A DNA stretch of 64,000 nucleotides from Arachnia rubra (GTDB lineage: Bacteria; Actinomycetota; Actinomycetes; Propionibacteriales; Propionibacteriaceae), in contig NZ_AP024463.1 in the NCBI RefSeq assembly GCF_019973735.1, forward strand, positions 1,860,001-1,924,000. Reading direction: 5' to 3'. The notes beneath the pieces are model-generated. The model saw nothing but the letters and a program-made list of their open reading frames with translations. It ran no database searches and was not told the DNA's origin. Of this stretch, positions 17,566-27,133 are shown piece by piece (position 1 is the stretch's first letter; each line of letters starts with the position of its first letter). The position numbers and the translations under genes are program-made.

Positions 17566-18336
17566 TCACTGGGGAACCCGACCTCCAGCCCGCATGTCCC
17601 AGCGCCCTTCTGGGGCAGGTTCTCCCCTGAGCTGGGCGACCACCTCGGTCATGGCGTCCATGATGACGATGGTGGCGCGTTCCACATCCTCTCGGGAGGG
17701 GTCATCCCCTACTGGGAAAGCACTCAGGTCGACAGGCGGGCCTGCCTGCACCGCGACAGGGCGCCTACGCATCGAGAATAGCCTCCGGAATTCGAGCTTC
17801 TTCCGGCCGAGAAGGGCATCGGTACCCACCTGACACACCGGGATCACCGGGGCTCCCGTGGTGAGCGCCAGGCGGGCCGCTCCCAAGCGGCCGGTCATGG
17901 GCCAGCCATCGGGATCGGCGGTGATGGTTCCCTCGGGGAAGATGGCGACACACTCTCCCGCCTCCAGCGCGGCGCGGGCATGCACAAGTGAGTCCTTGGC
18001 CTGCTCAGAGTGGCGCACCACCGGGATCTGACGGCATTCACGAGCGAACCAGCCGACCACAGGGACCTTCCAGATCTCAGATTTGCCCAGGTACCGGGGC
18101 CATCGCCCAGACCAGATCAAAAACTCCCCTGTGGCAGGTACATCGAAGTTCGACAAGTGGTTGGAAACCACCAGCGCTCCCCCAACCGGGATGTTGTCCT
18201 GCCCCTGCCAGGTCCGCCGGACAAGCACTCCTAGGAATAGATGGACCAGCCGGGCTAGAAAACGATAGGCGCGGGGCGCTGGCTCATGGTTCGCCTGGCG
18301 CAGAGGACGCCGCCAGGGAAGTTTCTCAGGTTCCAC
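17566..18336 (-). CDS. plsC: 1-acyl-sn-glycerol-3-phosphate acyltransferase (PlsC family)
   Basis: A 256-residue lysophosphatidic acid acyltransferase-type protein that makes phosphatidic acid at the membrane. Block I acyltransferase motif VVSNHLSNFDVPATG (NHxSxxD) and block III FPEGTI are intact; an N-terminal hydrophobic stretch (LVHLFLGVLV) could anchor it. The start is GTG at 18336. It sits downstream of leuCD, a frequent actinobacterial arrangement. A different lipid acceptor is possible within the family. Confidence 0.9.
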   Translation of the reverse strand: MEPEKLPWRRPLRQANHEPAPRAYRFLARLVHLFLGVLVRRTWQGQDNIPVGGALVVSNHLSNFDVPATGEFLIWSGRWPRYLGKSEIWKVPVVGWFARECRQIPVVRHSEQAKDSLVHARAALEAGECVAIFPEGTITADPDGWPMTGRLGAARLALTTGAPVIPVCQVGTDALLGRKKLEFRRLFSMRRRPVAVQAGPPVDLSAFPVGDDPSREDVERATIVIMDAMTEVVAQLRGEPAPEGRWDMRAGGRVPQ

Positions 18337-18384
18337 GGGCTAGGAGAATACCGGGGGAAGGGGCATCGCCGCTGACCCAGCGGA

Positions 18385-18999
18385 TCAGGACACAGTGTCG
18401 GCGGTGCGCACCGGAAGCGTCTTGGGCTTGAACCCCGGGCGGCGTAACTCGTAGGCCTCGATCTCGTCAGCGTGCTGCAGGGTCATGGAGATGTCATCCA
18501 ATCCGTTGAGGAGACGATGCTTGGTGTATTCATCGATCTCAAACCTGATCGCAAGATCTCCCCGGGTGATGACCTGGGAGGGCAGGTCCACCGTCGTCAG
18601 CTCGCCGGGACGATCGTCAATCGCCTCCCAGAGCCGGTCCCGGTCCTCCTCGCTGACGAGTGCGACCAGCAACCCTGCCTTGCCAGAGTTGGAGCGGAAG
18701 ATGTCCCCGAAACGGGTGCCAATGATCACTTTGAAACCATAGTTCTGCAGTGCCCAGACAGCGTGCTCACGCGAGGACCCAGTCCCGAAGTCGGGACCAG
18801 GGACCAGGATGGTGCCGCCGTTGAAGGGCTCACGGTTCAAGACGAACTCGGGGTCACCTCGCCAGCCCGCAAACAGTCCGTCCTCAAACCCAGTGCGGGT
18901 GATGCGTTTCAGGTAGACAGCGGGAATGATCTGATCAGTGTCGATGTTGCTGCGCCGGAGCGGGACAGCGATCCCGGTGTGGTTGGAGAAGGCGTCCAT
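18385..18999 (-). CDS. leuD: 3-isopropylmalate dehydratase small subunit
   Basis: A 204-residue swivel subunit of isopropylmalate isomerase, which converts 2- to 3-isopropylmalate in leucine synthesis. Diagnostic: [20 protein letters not shown] near the N-terminus, [18 protein letters not shown] and [21 protein letters not shown] residues (here [17 protein letters not shown]). It begins two bases after the leuC stop, so it is translated as one unit with leuC. Confidence 0.97.
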   Translation of the reverse strand: MDAFSNHTGIAVPLRRSNIDTDQIIPAVYLKRITRTGFEDGLFAGWRGDPEFVLNREPFNGGTILVPGPDFGTGSSREHAVWALQNYGFKVIIGTRFGDIFRSNSGKAGLLVALVSEEDRDRLWEAIDDRPGELTTVDLPSQVITRGDLAIRFEIDEYTKHRLLNGLDDISMTLQHADEIEAYELRRPGFKPKTLPVRTADTVS

Positions 19000-19001
19000 A
19001 G

Positions 19002-20408
19002 TCAGACTCCGATCAGGTCGGCGGGAGAGGTCAGGCGACCGGTGATGGCAGTGGCCGCTGCGACGGCAGGGCTGACGAGATGTGTACGTCCCCCCTTACC
19101 CTGGCGGCCCTCGAAGTTGCGGTTGGAGGTGGAGGCGGAACGCTCTCCTGGAGAAAGCTGGTCGGGATTCATCCCCAGGCACATCGAGCACCCAGCCGCC
19201 CGCCATTCCGCCCCTGATGCGAGGAACACCTTGTCCAGCCCCTCGATCTCCGCCTGGAGACGCACCCGGGCCGACCCGGGAACCACCAGCATGCGTACCC
19301 CCTCGGCTATCTTGTGGCCTTGAAGCACGGAGGCAGCCAGCCGCAGATCCTCAATGCGCCCATTGGTGCAGGAGCCAATGAAGATGGTGTCCACAGCGAT
19401 ATCCCGCATCGGGGTCCCAGGAACCAGGTTCATATATTCGAGCGCCCGGCGAGCCGTGGCCTGCTCCACCTCTGACTCGAAGTCCTCGGGGGCCGGCACC
19501 ACACCGCCCAGGGGGACACCGTGGCCGGGGTTGGTTCCCCAGGTGACGAAGGGGGTGATCTGGGTCGCGTCGATATCGACCTGCGCGTCGAAATATGCGT
19601 CGGGATCTGAGCGCAAAGTCTTCCAGTACTCGACGGCAGCTTCCCAGTCATCGCCTACCGGAGCGTGCGGACGGTCCTTCAAGTAGGCGAAGGTGGTCTC
19701 GTCGGGAGCAATCATGCCGGCTTTCGCACCCCACTCGATGGACATGTTGCAGATGGTCATGCGACCCTCCATCGAGAGCTGCTCGATGGTGCTGCCCCGA
19801 TACTCGACGATGTGTCCCTGTCCCCCACCCGTACCGACTTTGGCGATCAAGGCCAAGACGACGTCCTTGGCAGTCACCCCGGGTGACAGGGTGCCATTGA
19901 TGTTGACGGCCATCATCTTCGGTTTCTTCTGCGGCAGGGTCTGGGTAGCGAGAACATGTTCCACCTCAGAAGTGCCGATTCCAAAGGCCAGTGCGCCAAA
20001 AGCACCGTGGGTCGATGTGTGGGAGTCTCCGCAGACAATGGTCATGCCGGGCTGTGTCACTCCCAGCTGGGGCCCGATGATGTGCACCACACCCTGGTCA
20101 CGGTCCCCCAGCGAATGGATGCGCACACCGAATTCGGCTGCATTCCGGCGCAGGGTCTCCACCTGGGTACGCGAGACGGGATCCGCGATCGGAGAGAGGA
20201 TGTTCAGCGTGGGGGTGTTGTGATCCTCGGTCGCCAGGGTCAGGTCCGGGCGACGCACTTTACGACCGTTCATCCGCAGGCCCTCGAAGGCCTGTGGGCT
20301 AGTGACCTCATGCACCAGGTGCAGGTCGATGTAGAGAAGATCGGGTTCGTCATCGACAGAACGCACAACGTGCGCATCCCAAACCTTCTCGGCCAGGGTC
20401 TTCCCCAT
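19002..20408 (-). CDS. leuC: 3-isopropylmalate dehydratase large subunit
   Basis: A 468-residue aconitase-family subunit that carries the 4Fe-4S cluster. [15 protein letters not shown] opens the protein. [34 protein letters not shown] and [11 protein letters not shown] hold the conserved active-site residues and the three cluster cysteines. The ATG at 20408 is chosen over GTG at 20414 because AAGGAAG lies about 7 bases before it. It is divergent from an IclR-type gene, matching the ndgR-leuCD arrangement of Streptomyces. Regulation by that protein from the shared 100-base region is expected. Confidence 0.97.
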   Translation of the reverse strand: MGKTLAEKVWDAHVVRSVDDEPDLLYIDLHLVHEVTSPQAFEGLRMNGRKVRRPDLTLATEDHNTPTLNILSPIADPVSRTQVETLRRNAAEFGVRIHSLGDRDQGVVHIIGPQLGVTQPGMTIVCGDSHTSTHGAFGALAFGIGTSEVEHVLATQTLPQKKPKMMAVNINGTLSPGVTAKDVVLALIAKVGTGGGQGHIVEYRGSTIEQLSMEGRMTICNMSIEWGAKAGMIAPDETTFAYLKDRPHAPVGDDWEAAVEYWKTLRSDPDAYFDAQVDIDATQITPFVTWGTNPGHGVPLGGVVPAPEDFESEVEQATARRALEYMNLVPGTPMRDIAVDTIFIGSCTNGRIEDLRLAASVLQGHKIAEGVRMLVVPGSARVRLQAEIEGLDKVFLASGAEWRAAGCSMCLGMNPDQLSPGERSASTSNRNFEGRQGKGGRTHLVSPAVAAATAITGRLTSPADLIGV

Positions 20409-20472
20409 TTTCACGCTTCCTTATTACGATCGCTCGATGAGAGCGAGCTTGCAGACTTGGCGACACTTTATC

Positions 20473-20500
20473 TTGCGTGTCCAACATTTGAAACGATAAT
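20473..20500 (+). promoter_or_regulatory. Predicted promoter of the IclR-type gene, probably giving a leaderless mRNA
   Basis: TTGCGT (20473-20478) and GATAAT (20495-20500) are separated by 16 bases. The ATG follows the -10 by 8 bases and no Shine-Dalgarno exists, so transcription likely starts at or next to the ATG. The inverted repeat GACAC/GTGTC (20462-20481) overlaps the -35 and also lies in the leuC upstream region. Confidence 0.5.
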
Positions 20501-20508
20501 CTCGAGAT

Positions 20509-21234
20509 ATGGACGAAGAAGGAAGCGGGGTAGGAGTCCTCGACAAGGCGGCAGCGCTGCTGACCGCCTTGGAGACCAGCCCTCTGACGCTCGCCGGCCT
20601 GGTGGGCGCCACCGGGCTGGCGCGACCGACGGCACACCGGCTGGCAGTCGCCCTGGAGCATCATCGTCTCGTCACCAGAGACCTCCAGGGACGTTTTGTC
20701 CTGGGCCCACGACTCGTCGAACTGGCAAGTTCAGCGGCCGAGGATCCCCTGCTGGCCACAGCTGGCCCCATCCTCACGCGCCTGCGGGACATCACCGGAG
20801 AGTCAGCGCAGCTGTTCCGCCGCCAGGGAGATGTACGTATCTGTTCCGCAGCCGTGGAACGTCCCTCGGGACTGCGTGACACCGTCCCCTTGGGATCACA
20901 GCTGTCAATGACGGCGGGCTCGGCCGCCCAGGTCTTGCTGGCATGGGAAGAGCCAGAGAACATACCCCGGCTCGTCAAGGATGCCACGTTCACCATGGTC
21001 TCCCTGCAACAGGTGCGCAGGCGAGGTTGGGCACAGTCGGTGGCCGAGCGCGAGCCAGGCGTGGCCTCGGTGTCCGCTCCTGTCCTGTCGCCTTCGGGAA
21101 AGATCATCGCAGCGGTGAGCGTCTCCGGTCCCATCGAGCGCTTGAGCCGGCAGCCAGGCCGGGTCCATGCACCGGCCGTGATGGCTGCGGCTGAACGCCT
21201 GAGCGAGGTGCTTCGCCACAACGGCGCAAACTGA
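20509..21234 (+). CDS. IclR-family transcriptional regulator (NdgR/LeuR-like)
   Basis: A 241-residue IclR-type regulator. N-terminal winged helix: VLDKAAALLTALETSPLTLA followed by the recognition part TGLARPTAHRLAVALEHHRL. The C-terminal effector domain shows VPLGSQLSMTAGSAAQVLLA and SVSAPVLSPSGKIIAAVSVS. Divergent placement next to leuCD is the same as ndgR of Streptomyces, which controls leuCD and other amino acid genes. Orthology is therefore likely but inferred from context. It may autoregulate through the shared intergenic region. Confidence 0.92.
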   Translation: MDEEGSGVGVLDKAAALLTALETSPLTLAGLVGATGLARPTAHRLAVALEHHRLVTRDLQGRFVLGPRLVELASSAAEDPLLATAGPILTRLRDITGESAQLFRRQGDVRICSAAVERPSGLRDTVPLGSQLSMTAGSAAQVLLAWEEPENIPRLVKDATFTMVSLQQVRRRGWAQSVAEREPGVASVSAPVLSPSGKIIAAVSVSGPIERLSRQPGRVHAPAVMAAAERLSEVLRHNGAN

Positions 21235-21315
21235 CAGGACACCGGGGAAGCGGCTCGCCCCGGCCGGTTGCATCGGTGTGCAGGTCCTGTGGGAATCCAC
21301 CGGAATACATAAAGA

Positions 21316-21349
21316 AGGCCCTAGTCAAATGCGCATTTGACTAGGGCCT
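21316..21349 (-). terminator. Rho-independent terminator downstream of the tRNA genes
   Basis: A perfect 34-base palindrome (AGGCCCTAGTCAAATG and its complement) is followed on the minus strand by TTCTTT. It lies just past tRNA-Glu in the direction of tRNA transcription; it could also stop the convergent IclR transcript. Confidence 0.8.
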
Positions 21350-21354
21350 CGCCC

Positions 21355-21430
21355 TGGTAGCCCCGACGGGATTCGAACCCGCGCTACCGCCTTGAGAGGG
21401 CGGCGTGCTAGGCCGCTACACAACGGGGCC
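21355..21430 (-). tRNA. tRNA-Glu (CTC)
   Basis: A cloverleaf can be folded: acceptor GGCCCCG/CGGGGCT, anticodon stem CCGCC/GGCGG around the loop CTCTCAA (anticodon CTC), and a T arm with GGTTCGAATCC. The discriminator A is followed by an encoded CCA (21355-21357). It lies 37 bases from tRNA-Gln, same strand. Confidence 0.95.
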
Positions 21431-21467
21431 AGGTGATGGATACGGCCTTCTTATGAGGCCCTCTCCG

Positions 21468-21539
21468 CAGGGGTACCTGGACTCGAACCAAGACTAACTG
21501 AACCAGAATCAGTCGGGCTGCCAATTACCCCATACCCCT
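21468..21539 (-). tRNA. tRNA-Gln (CTG)
   Basis: Acceptor AGGGGTA/TACCCCT, anticodon stem ACTGA/TCAGT around TTCTGGT (anticodon CTG), T arm with GGTTCGAGTCC, discriminator G. CCA is not encoded. Its position upstream of tRNA-Glu suggests a two-tRNA transcript. Confidence 0.95.
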
Positions 21540-21704
21540 TGGCGCTCTCCCGAGCACGGAGAGAAACAGTACACGGCCTGCATCAGGTGCGCAACTTGCA
21601 GTTCTCTTCCTCGCGGCATTTCAGGACAAGCTCTGGCACGACAGCAACCAGCCGCTTTGATGAGACTATGAGAGACCGCGTGAGCAGGGGCGTTCTTGCG
21701 CTTC

Positions 21705-22622
21705 TCATCGGGCGAGGGCTTCTGACAGCTCGGAGCTGATACGCACCTCCCCGGGGCTGCTTGTCACCGGATGTCCCAGGCGTGTGAGGATGGCGTCCAT
21801 CACCTCAAACCGCCCACGCCCGGCGCCATCGGAGATCTTCACGGCCACTCCGATGCCCTCTGGCAGCCCCACGGCGAGGATTCCCTCCGCGCCCACCTTG
21901 CCAACGGCGCCGGGCACTTGCTGCATGAGCCGGACCACCGGATGAGTGGTGGAGGATGTGTACTCGGGATACCGGCGGAAGGCATCCGCGAGGCGTTTAC
22001 CAGGCCCTTCCTGTTCAGCTGCCCAGCACGCAAAGCCTCGGGCGAGGCCAGGCAGGGTGGTGACGAAAGCCGGTGCCGTGCATCCGTCCACCACCGGTTC
22101 TCCGATCACCCCACAGTATTCCTCGATGGTCGCTCTGATGAGTCGTTGCAGGGGATGCAACGGATCACGGTAGCCATCGGTCGGCCAGCCTGCGATCAGG
22201 CAGGTACGCAGCATCGCTGCATGTTTGCCGGAGCAGTTATGGGCCAGCGCCTCCTTGCCACGGCCAGAGGCCAGCCAGGCCCCCAGCGACGCCGGGTCAC
22301 CGGGAAAGTCTGCGGTGTGCTGGAAATCAGATGTGCCCAGGCCACTCAGCTCAAGGATACGAAGTGCCCCTTCTGTGTGGATCGACTGGCCAAGATGCGA
22401 AGCTGCGGCCAAGGCCAACAGCTGATTCTCCAGGTCCAGCCCACCGCGCAGCATCGCGATCGCCTGAAAGGGTTTCACAGCAGACCTCGGCAGCGTCGGC
22501 ACCCCCATATCTCCCAGTGCCAGCAGTATCCTCCCGTCTTTCCGGACGACGCTGACCCGGCCACGATGATGACTCTCAGCTACCCAGCCCCGACCAACGA
22601 CTCCCAGAAGCACATCCATCAT
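21705..22622 (-). CDS. Asparaginase (AnsA/asparaginase II type)
   Basis: A 305-residue member of the asparaginase II family (serine-dependent, unrelated to the bacterial type I/II fold), which hydrolyses L-asparagine to aspartate and ammonia. Visible: VAESHHRGRVSVV at the N-terminus, LPRSAVKPFQA with the conserved Ser-Lys, HNCSGKHAAML and VDGCTAPAF. Start: either of two adjacent ATG codons (22622 or 22619); no strong Shine-Dalgarno. It stands alone between the tRNA genes and a CPBP protease gene. Substrate specificity within the family is not tested. Confidence 0.85.
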   Translation of the reverse strand: MMDVLLGVVGRGWVAESHHRGRVSVVRKDGRILLALGDMGVPTLPRSAVKPFQAIAMLRGGLDLENQLLALAAASHLGQSIHTEGALRILELSGLGTSDFQHTADFPGDPASLGAWLASGRGKEALAHNCSGKHAAMLRTCLIAGWPTDGYRDPLHPLQRLIRATIEEYCGVIGEPVVDGCTAPAFVTTLPGLARGFACWAAEQEGPGKRLADAFRRYPEYTSSTTHPVVRLMQQVPGAVGKVGAEGILAVGLPEGIGVAVKISDGAGRGRFEVMDAILTRLGHPVTSSPGEVRISSELSEALAR

Positions 22623-22689
22623 GCAGGGCAGTTTAGGAGACGAGGATGCCGTCAAGTGCCCTCATCTAGTGCCCTCATCTGCGGCCCGG

Positions 22690-23574
22690 CTAGGGTGTGA
22701 GGATCGCCACCCTCAGCCTTAGTCCAAGCCACCATGCGATGGAGCCGAAGACTGCAAAGCCAACAAGATCAACCAGTGCCACACCCCAGGAGATGGCTGT
22801 CATCGCCTTGAGCGCAACGATGCCGCCTGTGAACAGAGAATAGGTGAAGGCGAAGACGTTATTGACCACGTGAGCGGCAATCGCTGCCTCCAGCCCACCG
22901 GTGGCCCACACCAGGACTCCTGCGATCAGGCCGAATCCAAGACGGTGGACGAACAGGGCCGCGTTCTGTCCGCCATGCAGGACAGCGAAGACAAGCGCGG
23001 AGGAAACGATTCCAACCCAGGATCGCCCCGTCAGGGAACCGATGGTCTGCTGCAGATAGCCACGGAAGAAGAACTCCTCTGCAGCCGCCTGGAGCGGCGA
23101 GGTGATCAGCACGAGGAGCAGATAGACGGACCAGCCAGGCTGGGGCTCACTCCAGGCCATGTCGCCGCCTCTGGCCAGCCACAGGCTGGCGTTGAACACG
23201 ACTGCCGCCACCACGAAGCAGATCAGCAGATAACGCCAGCGTCCCCCGGGCTGGACGGAGATCACCCACTGGTGCTGCCTGCCATGCCAATACCTATAGA
23301 TCAGAAGAACCACCAGCAGCAGGCTCCCGATGCCCAGGTGAGTCGCGACGAGCCCGTCGGGAAGTTTGTAGGCCAGTGCCTGGGAGCGGTACTGCGAGAA
23401 ATCCGGCTGGCCCCGGAGGAGCCATCCGGCTCCCAGCACAGCCTGAGCCACCAGCTGCACCGCGACGAGAAACGCCAGCAGCGTGGCGGAAAGACCGAGC
23501 GTCAACCGGAGCGGATCCTCGCCCCGCAGAGCCAGCGGATGCCTGAGCCCAGGCCCGGGAGGCCAACTGTTCAC
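22690..23574 (-). CDS. CPBP-family intramembrane metalloprotease
   Basis: A 294-residue polytopic membrane protein with about eight hydrophobic segments. The CPBP (Rce1-like) motifs are intact: AAAEEFFFRGYLQQT (motif 1, EExxxR), FAVLHGGQN (motif 2) and AHVVNN (motif 3). These place a metal-bound active site inside the membrane. In bacteria such proteins process membrane peptides or protect against bacteriocins; the target here is unknown. GTG start at 23574 overlaps the stop of the upstream hydrolase gene by GTGA, so translation is coupled. Confidence 0.9.
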   Translation of the reverse strand: MNSWPPGPGLRHPLALRGEDPLRLTLGLSATLLAFLVAVQLVAQAVLGAGWLLRGQPDFSQYRSQALAYKLPDGLVATHLGIGSLLLVVLLIYRYWHGRQHQWVISVQPGGRWRYLLICFVVAAVVFNASLWLARGGDMAWSEPQPGWSVYLLLVLITSPLQAAAEEFFFRGYLQQTIGSLTGRSWVGIVSSALVFAVLHGGQNAALFVHRLGFGLIAGVLVWATGGLEAAIAAHVVNNVFAFTYSLFTGGIVALKAMTAISWGVALVDLVGFAVFGSIAWWLGLRLRVAILTP

Positions 23575-24374
23575 GCGGAGGTCACGGGATTGCTGAGCAC
23601 CCCGAGTCCATCGATCTCCACAGACACCACGTCTCCGTCTGCCATCGGCCCCACCCCAGCGGGAGTGCCTGTGAGAATGACGTCCCCTGGAAGCAGAGTC
23701 GTGAAAGAGGAGATGTAGGTGACCAGGTCAGAGATGCCCCTGACCATCTGGGCGGTGTTCCCACGCTGAAGCACCTCGTCACCGAGCCGGGTCTCGATCG
23801 CAAGATGACCAGCCTCTGCCAGAGTAAAGTGGGTATTGATCCAGGGTCCGAGAGGACAGAAGGTATCACTGCCCTTGGCCCGGAACCACTGGTCTCCTTC
23901 CCTCTGCCAGTCGCGCGCAGTCACGTCATTGGCGATGGTGTACCCGAACACCACATCCGCGACCCGCTCCTCTGGCACCTGCTTACAGATCCTTCCGATG
24001 ATGATGGCGAGTTCCCCCTCGTAGTGCAGGTCTTCGCAGCCATCAGGACGCACTATCGGCTCATTGGGCCCAATCACGCAGGTATTCGGTTTGAGGAAGA
24101 GCATCGGCTCCGCTGGAACAACCGCCCCCTGCTCAATGGCATGGTCAGCGTAGTTGCGCCCAACTGCCACGATCTTGCTGCGGGGAATGACCGGAGCCAG
24201 CAGCCTGACATCGGAGAGGTCGTGCCTGGCTCCCGTGTAGTTGACGGGCACCCCTGCCAGAGGGTCCCCCGTTATCGCTGCGATGGTCTCGGGGTTCTCC
24301 CCGCCGTCGACCTCCAACTCGATGATGCCATAGGCAGGATCCTTGCCGGCAGCGGCGAAACGGGCTATACGCAT
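23571..24374 (-). CDS. Fumarylacetoacetate hydrolase family protein
   Basis: A 267-residue FAH-fold hydrolase. The core motifs are KIVAVGRNYADHAIEQG, LFLKPNTCVIGPNEPI, LHYEGELAIIIGRIC (the E-x-E metal ligands), GYTIANDVTARDWQ and the late PGDVILTGTPAGVGPM. This family includes acylpyruvases, oxaloacetate decarboxylases and 2-hydroxyhepta-diene-dioate isomerases; a housekeeping acylpyruvase or oxaloacetate decarboxylase role is plausible but not shown. Divergent from leuB across 123 bases and coupled to the downstream protease gene. Confidence 0.9.
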   Translation of the reverse strand: MRIARFAAAGKDPAYGIIELEVDGGENPETIAAITGDPLAGVPVNYTGARHDLSDVRLLAPVIPRSKIVAVGRNYADHAIEQGAVVPAEPMLFLKPNTCVIGPNEPIVRPDGCEDLHYEGELAIIIGRICKQVPEERVADVVFGYTIANDVTARDWQREGDQWFRAKGSDTFCPLGPWINTHFTLAEAGHLAIETRLGDEVLQRGNTAQMVRGISDLVTYISSFTTLLPGDVILTGTPAGVGPMADGDVVSVEIDGLGVLSNPVTSA

Positions 24375-24452
24375 GCCGCCAGCCTAGCGATAGGAATGGG
24401 GTTTCATGACATGTGAACCTGCGCAGCAGAGCATCAGGGCATCTCGAAGCTT

Positions 24453-24471
24453 GGGAAACAGATCGTTTCCC
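24453..24471. promoter_or_regulatory. Inverted repeat in the leuB / FAH-hydrolase divergent region
   Basis: GGGAAAC and GTTTCCC separated by AGATC, 27 bases before the leuB ATG. The placement suggests an operator or short leader hairpin acting on leuB; the binding protein is unknown. Confidence 0.4.
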
Positions 24472-24497
24472 GTCAAGACACCGCCTACGCTTCCCGC

Positions 24498-25553
24498 ATG
24501 GCAAAACAGACCTTGGCAGTGATCGGTGGCGACGGCATCGGACCGGAGGTGACCGCCGAGGCGCTCAAGGTGCTTGAGGCCGTGGCCGGGGCCGATACTT
24601 TCCACAAGGTCCACTTCGATCTCGGAGCGGAGAACTGGCTGCGCACCGGAGAGGTCCTTCCCAACTCGGTCCTGGAGGAGCTCAGAACTGCTGACGCCAT
24701 TCTCCTAGGGGCTGTGGGCGCCGCTCCTGGTTCTCACACTATTCCGAGCGGCCTCCTGGAACGGGGGTTGCTACTGAGGCTGCGTTTCGATTTCGACCAC
24801 GCGATCAACCTGCGCCCATCACGTCTCTACTCCGGTGTGCCCACTCCCCTATCCTCTGAGGTGACAGCCAAGGGCGAAATCGATTTCATCGTCGTGCGTG
24901 AGGGAACAGAGGGGCTCTACTGCGGGAACGGCGGGGCCGTGCGCCCAGGAACGCCCCAGGAAATCGCCACCGAGGTGTCAGTGAACACTGCCTTCGGTGT
25001 GGAACGGGTACTTCGTGACGCCTTCCAGAGGGCTCAGGCGCGGCGTGGCAGGCTCACCCTGCTCCATAAGCACAACGTCCTGGTCAACGCGGGTGGTCTG
25101 TGGAGACGCCTGTTCGATCAGCTCGGCGAGGAATTCCCTGGCGTCGAGCGCAGCTACCTGCACATCGACGCGGCCATGATCGCGCTGGTGGTTGATCCAT
25201 CGCAGTTCGACGTCATCGTCACTGACAATCTGTTCGGTGACATCGTCACGGATCTAGCGGCGGCAGTCACGGGCGGCATCGGACTAGCCGCCTCGGCAAA
25301 CATCAATCCGTCCGGAGAATATCCATCGATGTTTGAGCCTGTCCATGGTTCCGCGCCAGACATCGCAGGCCAGGGCATCGCCGATCCGACCGCAGCCATC
25401 AGCTCTGTCGCCCTACTATTGGCTCATCTTGGCTACCCGGAGCTGGCCAGGCGTGTTGACGACGCGGTTGCCATTGACATCGCCTCACGCCGTCCCGGCC
25501 CCGTCCGGACTGCTGAAGTCGGCGACCGGATTGCAGCGGCAGCTGCGAGCTGA
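24498..25553 (+). CDS. leuB: 3-isopropylmalate dehydrogenase
   Basis: A 351-residue beta-decarboxylating dehydrogenase that oxidises 3-isopropylmalate with NAD+ in leucine synthesis. Conserved: [31 protein letters not shown] (substrate-contact arginines), [41 protein letters not shown] and [19 protein letters not shown] (NAD selectivity region). Shorter actinobacterial form, not the 2-oxoacid variant. It is separate from leuCD and followed by a hairpin terminator. No Shine-Dalgarno is obvious before the ATG. Confidence 0.95.
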   Translation: MAKQTLAVIGGDGIGPEVTAEALKVLEAVAGADTFHKVHFDLGAENWLRTGEVLPNSVLEELRTADAILLGAVGAAPGSHTIPSGLLERGLLLRLRFDFDHAINLRPSRLYSGVPTPLSSEVTAKGEIDFIVVREGTEGLYCGNGGAVRPGTPQEIATEVSVNTAFGVERVLRDAFQRAQARRGRLTLLHKHNVLVNAGGLWRRLFDQLGEEFPGVERSYLHIDAAMIALVVDPSQFDVIVTDNLFGDIVTDLAAAVTGGIGLAASANINPSGEYPSMFEPVHGSAPDIAGQGIADPTAAISSVALLLAHLGYPELARRVDDAVAIDIASRRPGPVRTAEVGDRIAAAAAS

Positions 25554-25565
25554 ACCCCGGACACA

Positions 25566-25597
25566 TGAATGCCGGGCCCGGATGGGCCCGGCATTCA
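25566..25597. terminator. Bidirectional hairpin terminator between leuB and the flotillin gene
   Basis: A 14-bp stem (TGAATGCCGGGCCC and complement) with loop GGAT lies between two convergent stops. There is no long T run in either direction, so efficiency is uncertain. Confidence 0.6.
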
Positions 25598-25610
25598 CTC
25601 ACAGCGTTGA

Positions 25611-27113
25611 TCAGTCGGCGGCCTCACCCTGGAGCACGTCGTCCGTCACGCGGCCACGCAACATGTCCAACAGGTCGATGCCGGTGGTGTTCTTAATCAT
25701 CTCGACGGTCTGCAACACGTTGTCATTGACCTGCCGGGGCAGCGCGGCCGCCCCTTCCGTGGAGACGACAGTGAGCTTGTCGATGCTGCCCATGGGAGCA
25801 GCGACCTTCTCGGCGACCTGCGGCAGGACCTCGATGAGCATCTGTAGCACCGCGGCCTCGTTGTAGTTCGCGAAGGCAGCTGCCCGTTTCTCCATGGCCT
25901 CGGCCTCGGCCGTACCGACGGCGAGGGCTGCGGCAGCCTTTGCCTCGCCTTCTGCGCGGATGGCATCAGCTTCGGCGATACGACGTGCCTTCTCAGCCTC
26001 ACCACGGCGGGCACCCTCGATAGCCTCGGCCTCAGCGAGTGCCGCACGGCGTTGTTTCTCACCCTCACCGGTGAGGCGTGCGGTCTCGGCCTGGGCCTCA
26101 GCATTGGCAATGGCAGCAGCCTTGCGAGCCTCGGCCTCGAAGATCTCGGAGTTACGCCGTCCCTGGGCGGCGGTCTCGGTCTCGTACCGCTTCGCATCGG
26201 CGGGCTTGCGGACTTCGGTGTCGAGCTGGCGGTCCTTCAACGCGGCCTGGCGCACGGCGACCTTCTCCTGCTCGGTGAGGATTGCCTGGTCGCGGTCTGC
26301 CTGGGCCAGTGGTCCGGCCGCATCCGCCTGAGCGCGGGCAGCATCCGTCTCGGCCTTGATCTCGGCCTCCTTCAGCACCAGCGCTCGTTCCGAGATGGCG
26401 ATCTCCTGTTCGGCCGCGAGCCTCGCCTGCTCAGCCTCACGCCGAGCATCGGCCTCAGCAATGGCTGCGATCTGGCCAACCTTGGCGGACTCAGGACGTC
26501 CCAGGTCTGACAGGTAGGAGCCGTCATCGGTGATGTCCTGGATCTGGAAGGTGTCGAGTACCAGACCCTGGCCGGTCAGCGAGGCCTCGGACTCATCAGC
26601 CACCCGCTGCGCAAAAGCTGCGCGGTCACGGATGATCTGCTCTACGGAAAGACCACCGACGATGGAGCGGAGCGCACCCGCAAGGGTCTCCTGCGTAAAG
26701 GTTTCGATCTCCTCCTGCTGCATCAGGAAACGCTGGGCGGCAGCGCGGATGGAGTCCTCATTGCCACCCACCTTCACTATGGCGACACCGTCAAGGTTCA
26801 ATTTAATGCCCTGTCCGGAGACCGCATTGCGGATCTGGACCATGATACGACGGCTGGACAGGTCGAGTACGTGCAAACGCTGGATCAGCGGGATCACAAA
26901 GACGCCGCCACCCATGATGACCTTCTGACCGGACAGGTCGGTGGAAACCAGACCGGTCTCGGGGTTGGTGACCGCCTTGCCCTTCTGGCCCGTGATGATG
27001 TAGGCCTCGTTCGGACGAGCCACCCGGTACCTGCTGGCAATCAGCCAGATCACCAAGGCGACCAGTAGAACTATGCCGCCTACTCCGGTAACCAGGGAGG
27101 AGAAATTATTCAT
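25611..27113 (-). CDS. SPFH-domain protein, flotillin family
   Basis: A 500-residue flotillin (YuaG/FloT type). One N-terminal membrane segment (GIVLLVALVIWLIA), an SPFH domain (RYRVARPNEAYIITGQKG through about residue 200, with LDLSSRRIMVQIRN) and a long Ala/Glu-rich coiled coil (about 200-420, repeated EAEA blocks). The C-terminal part is conserved (EVLPQVAEKVAAPMGSIDKL). Flotillins organise membrane domains and modulate fluidity. It starts 20 bases after the NfeD gene, the usual two-gene pairing. Confidence 0.93.
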   Translation of the reverse strand: MNNFSSLVTGVGGIVLLVALVIWLIASRYRVARPNEAYIITGQKGKAVTNPETGLVSTDLSGQKVIMGGGVFVIPLIQRLHVLDLSSRRIMVQIRNAVSGQGIKLNLDGVAIVKVGGNEDSIRAAAQRFLMQQEEIETFTQETLAGALRSIVGGLSVEQIIRDRAAFAQRVADESEASLTGQGLVLDTFQIQDITDDGSYLSDLGRPESAKVGQIAAIAEADARREAEQARLAAEQEIAISERALVLKEAEIKAETDAARAQADAAGPLAQADRDQAILTEQEKVAVRQAALKDRQLDTEVRKPADAKRYETETAAQGRRNSEIFEAEARKAAAIANAEAQAETARLTGEGEKQRRAALAEAEAIEGARRGEAEKARRIAEADAIRAEGEAKAAAALAVGTAEAEAMEKRAAAFANYNEAAVLQMLIEVLPQVAEKVAAPMGSIDKLTVVSTEGAAALPRQVNDNVLQTVEMIKNTTGIDLLDMLRGRVTDDVLQGEAAD

Positions 27114-27133
27114 GGATGTGCGAACCTTTCTGT

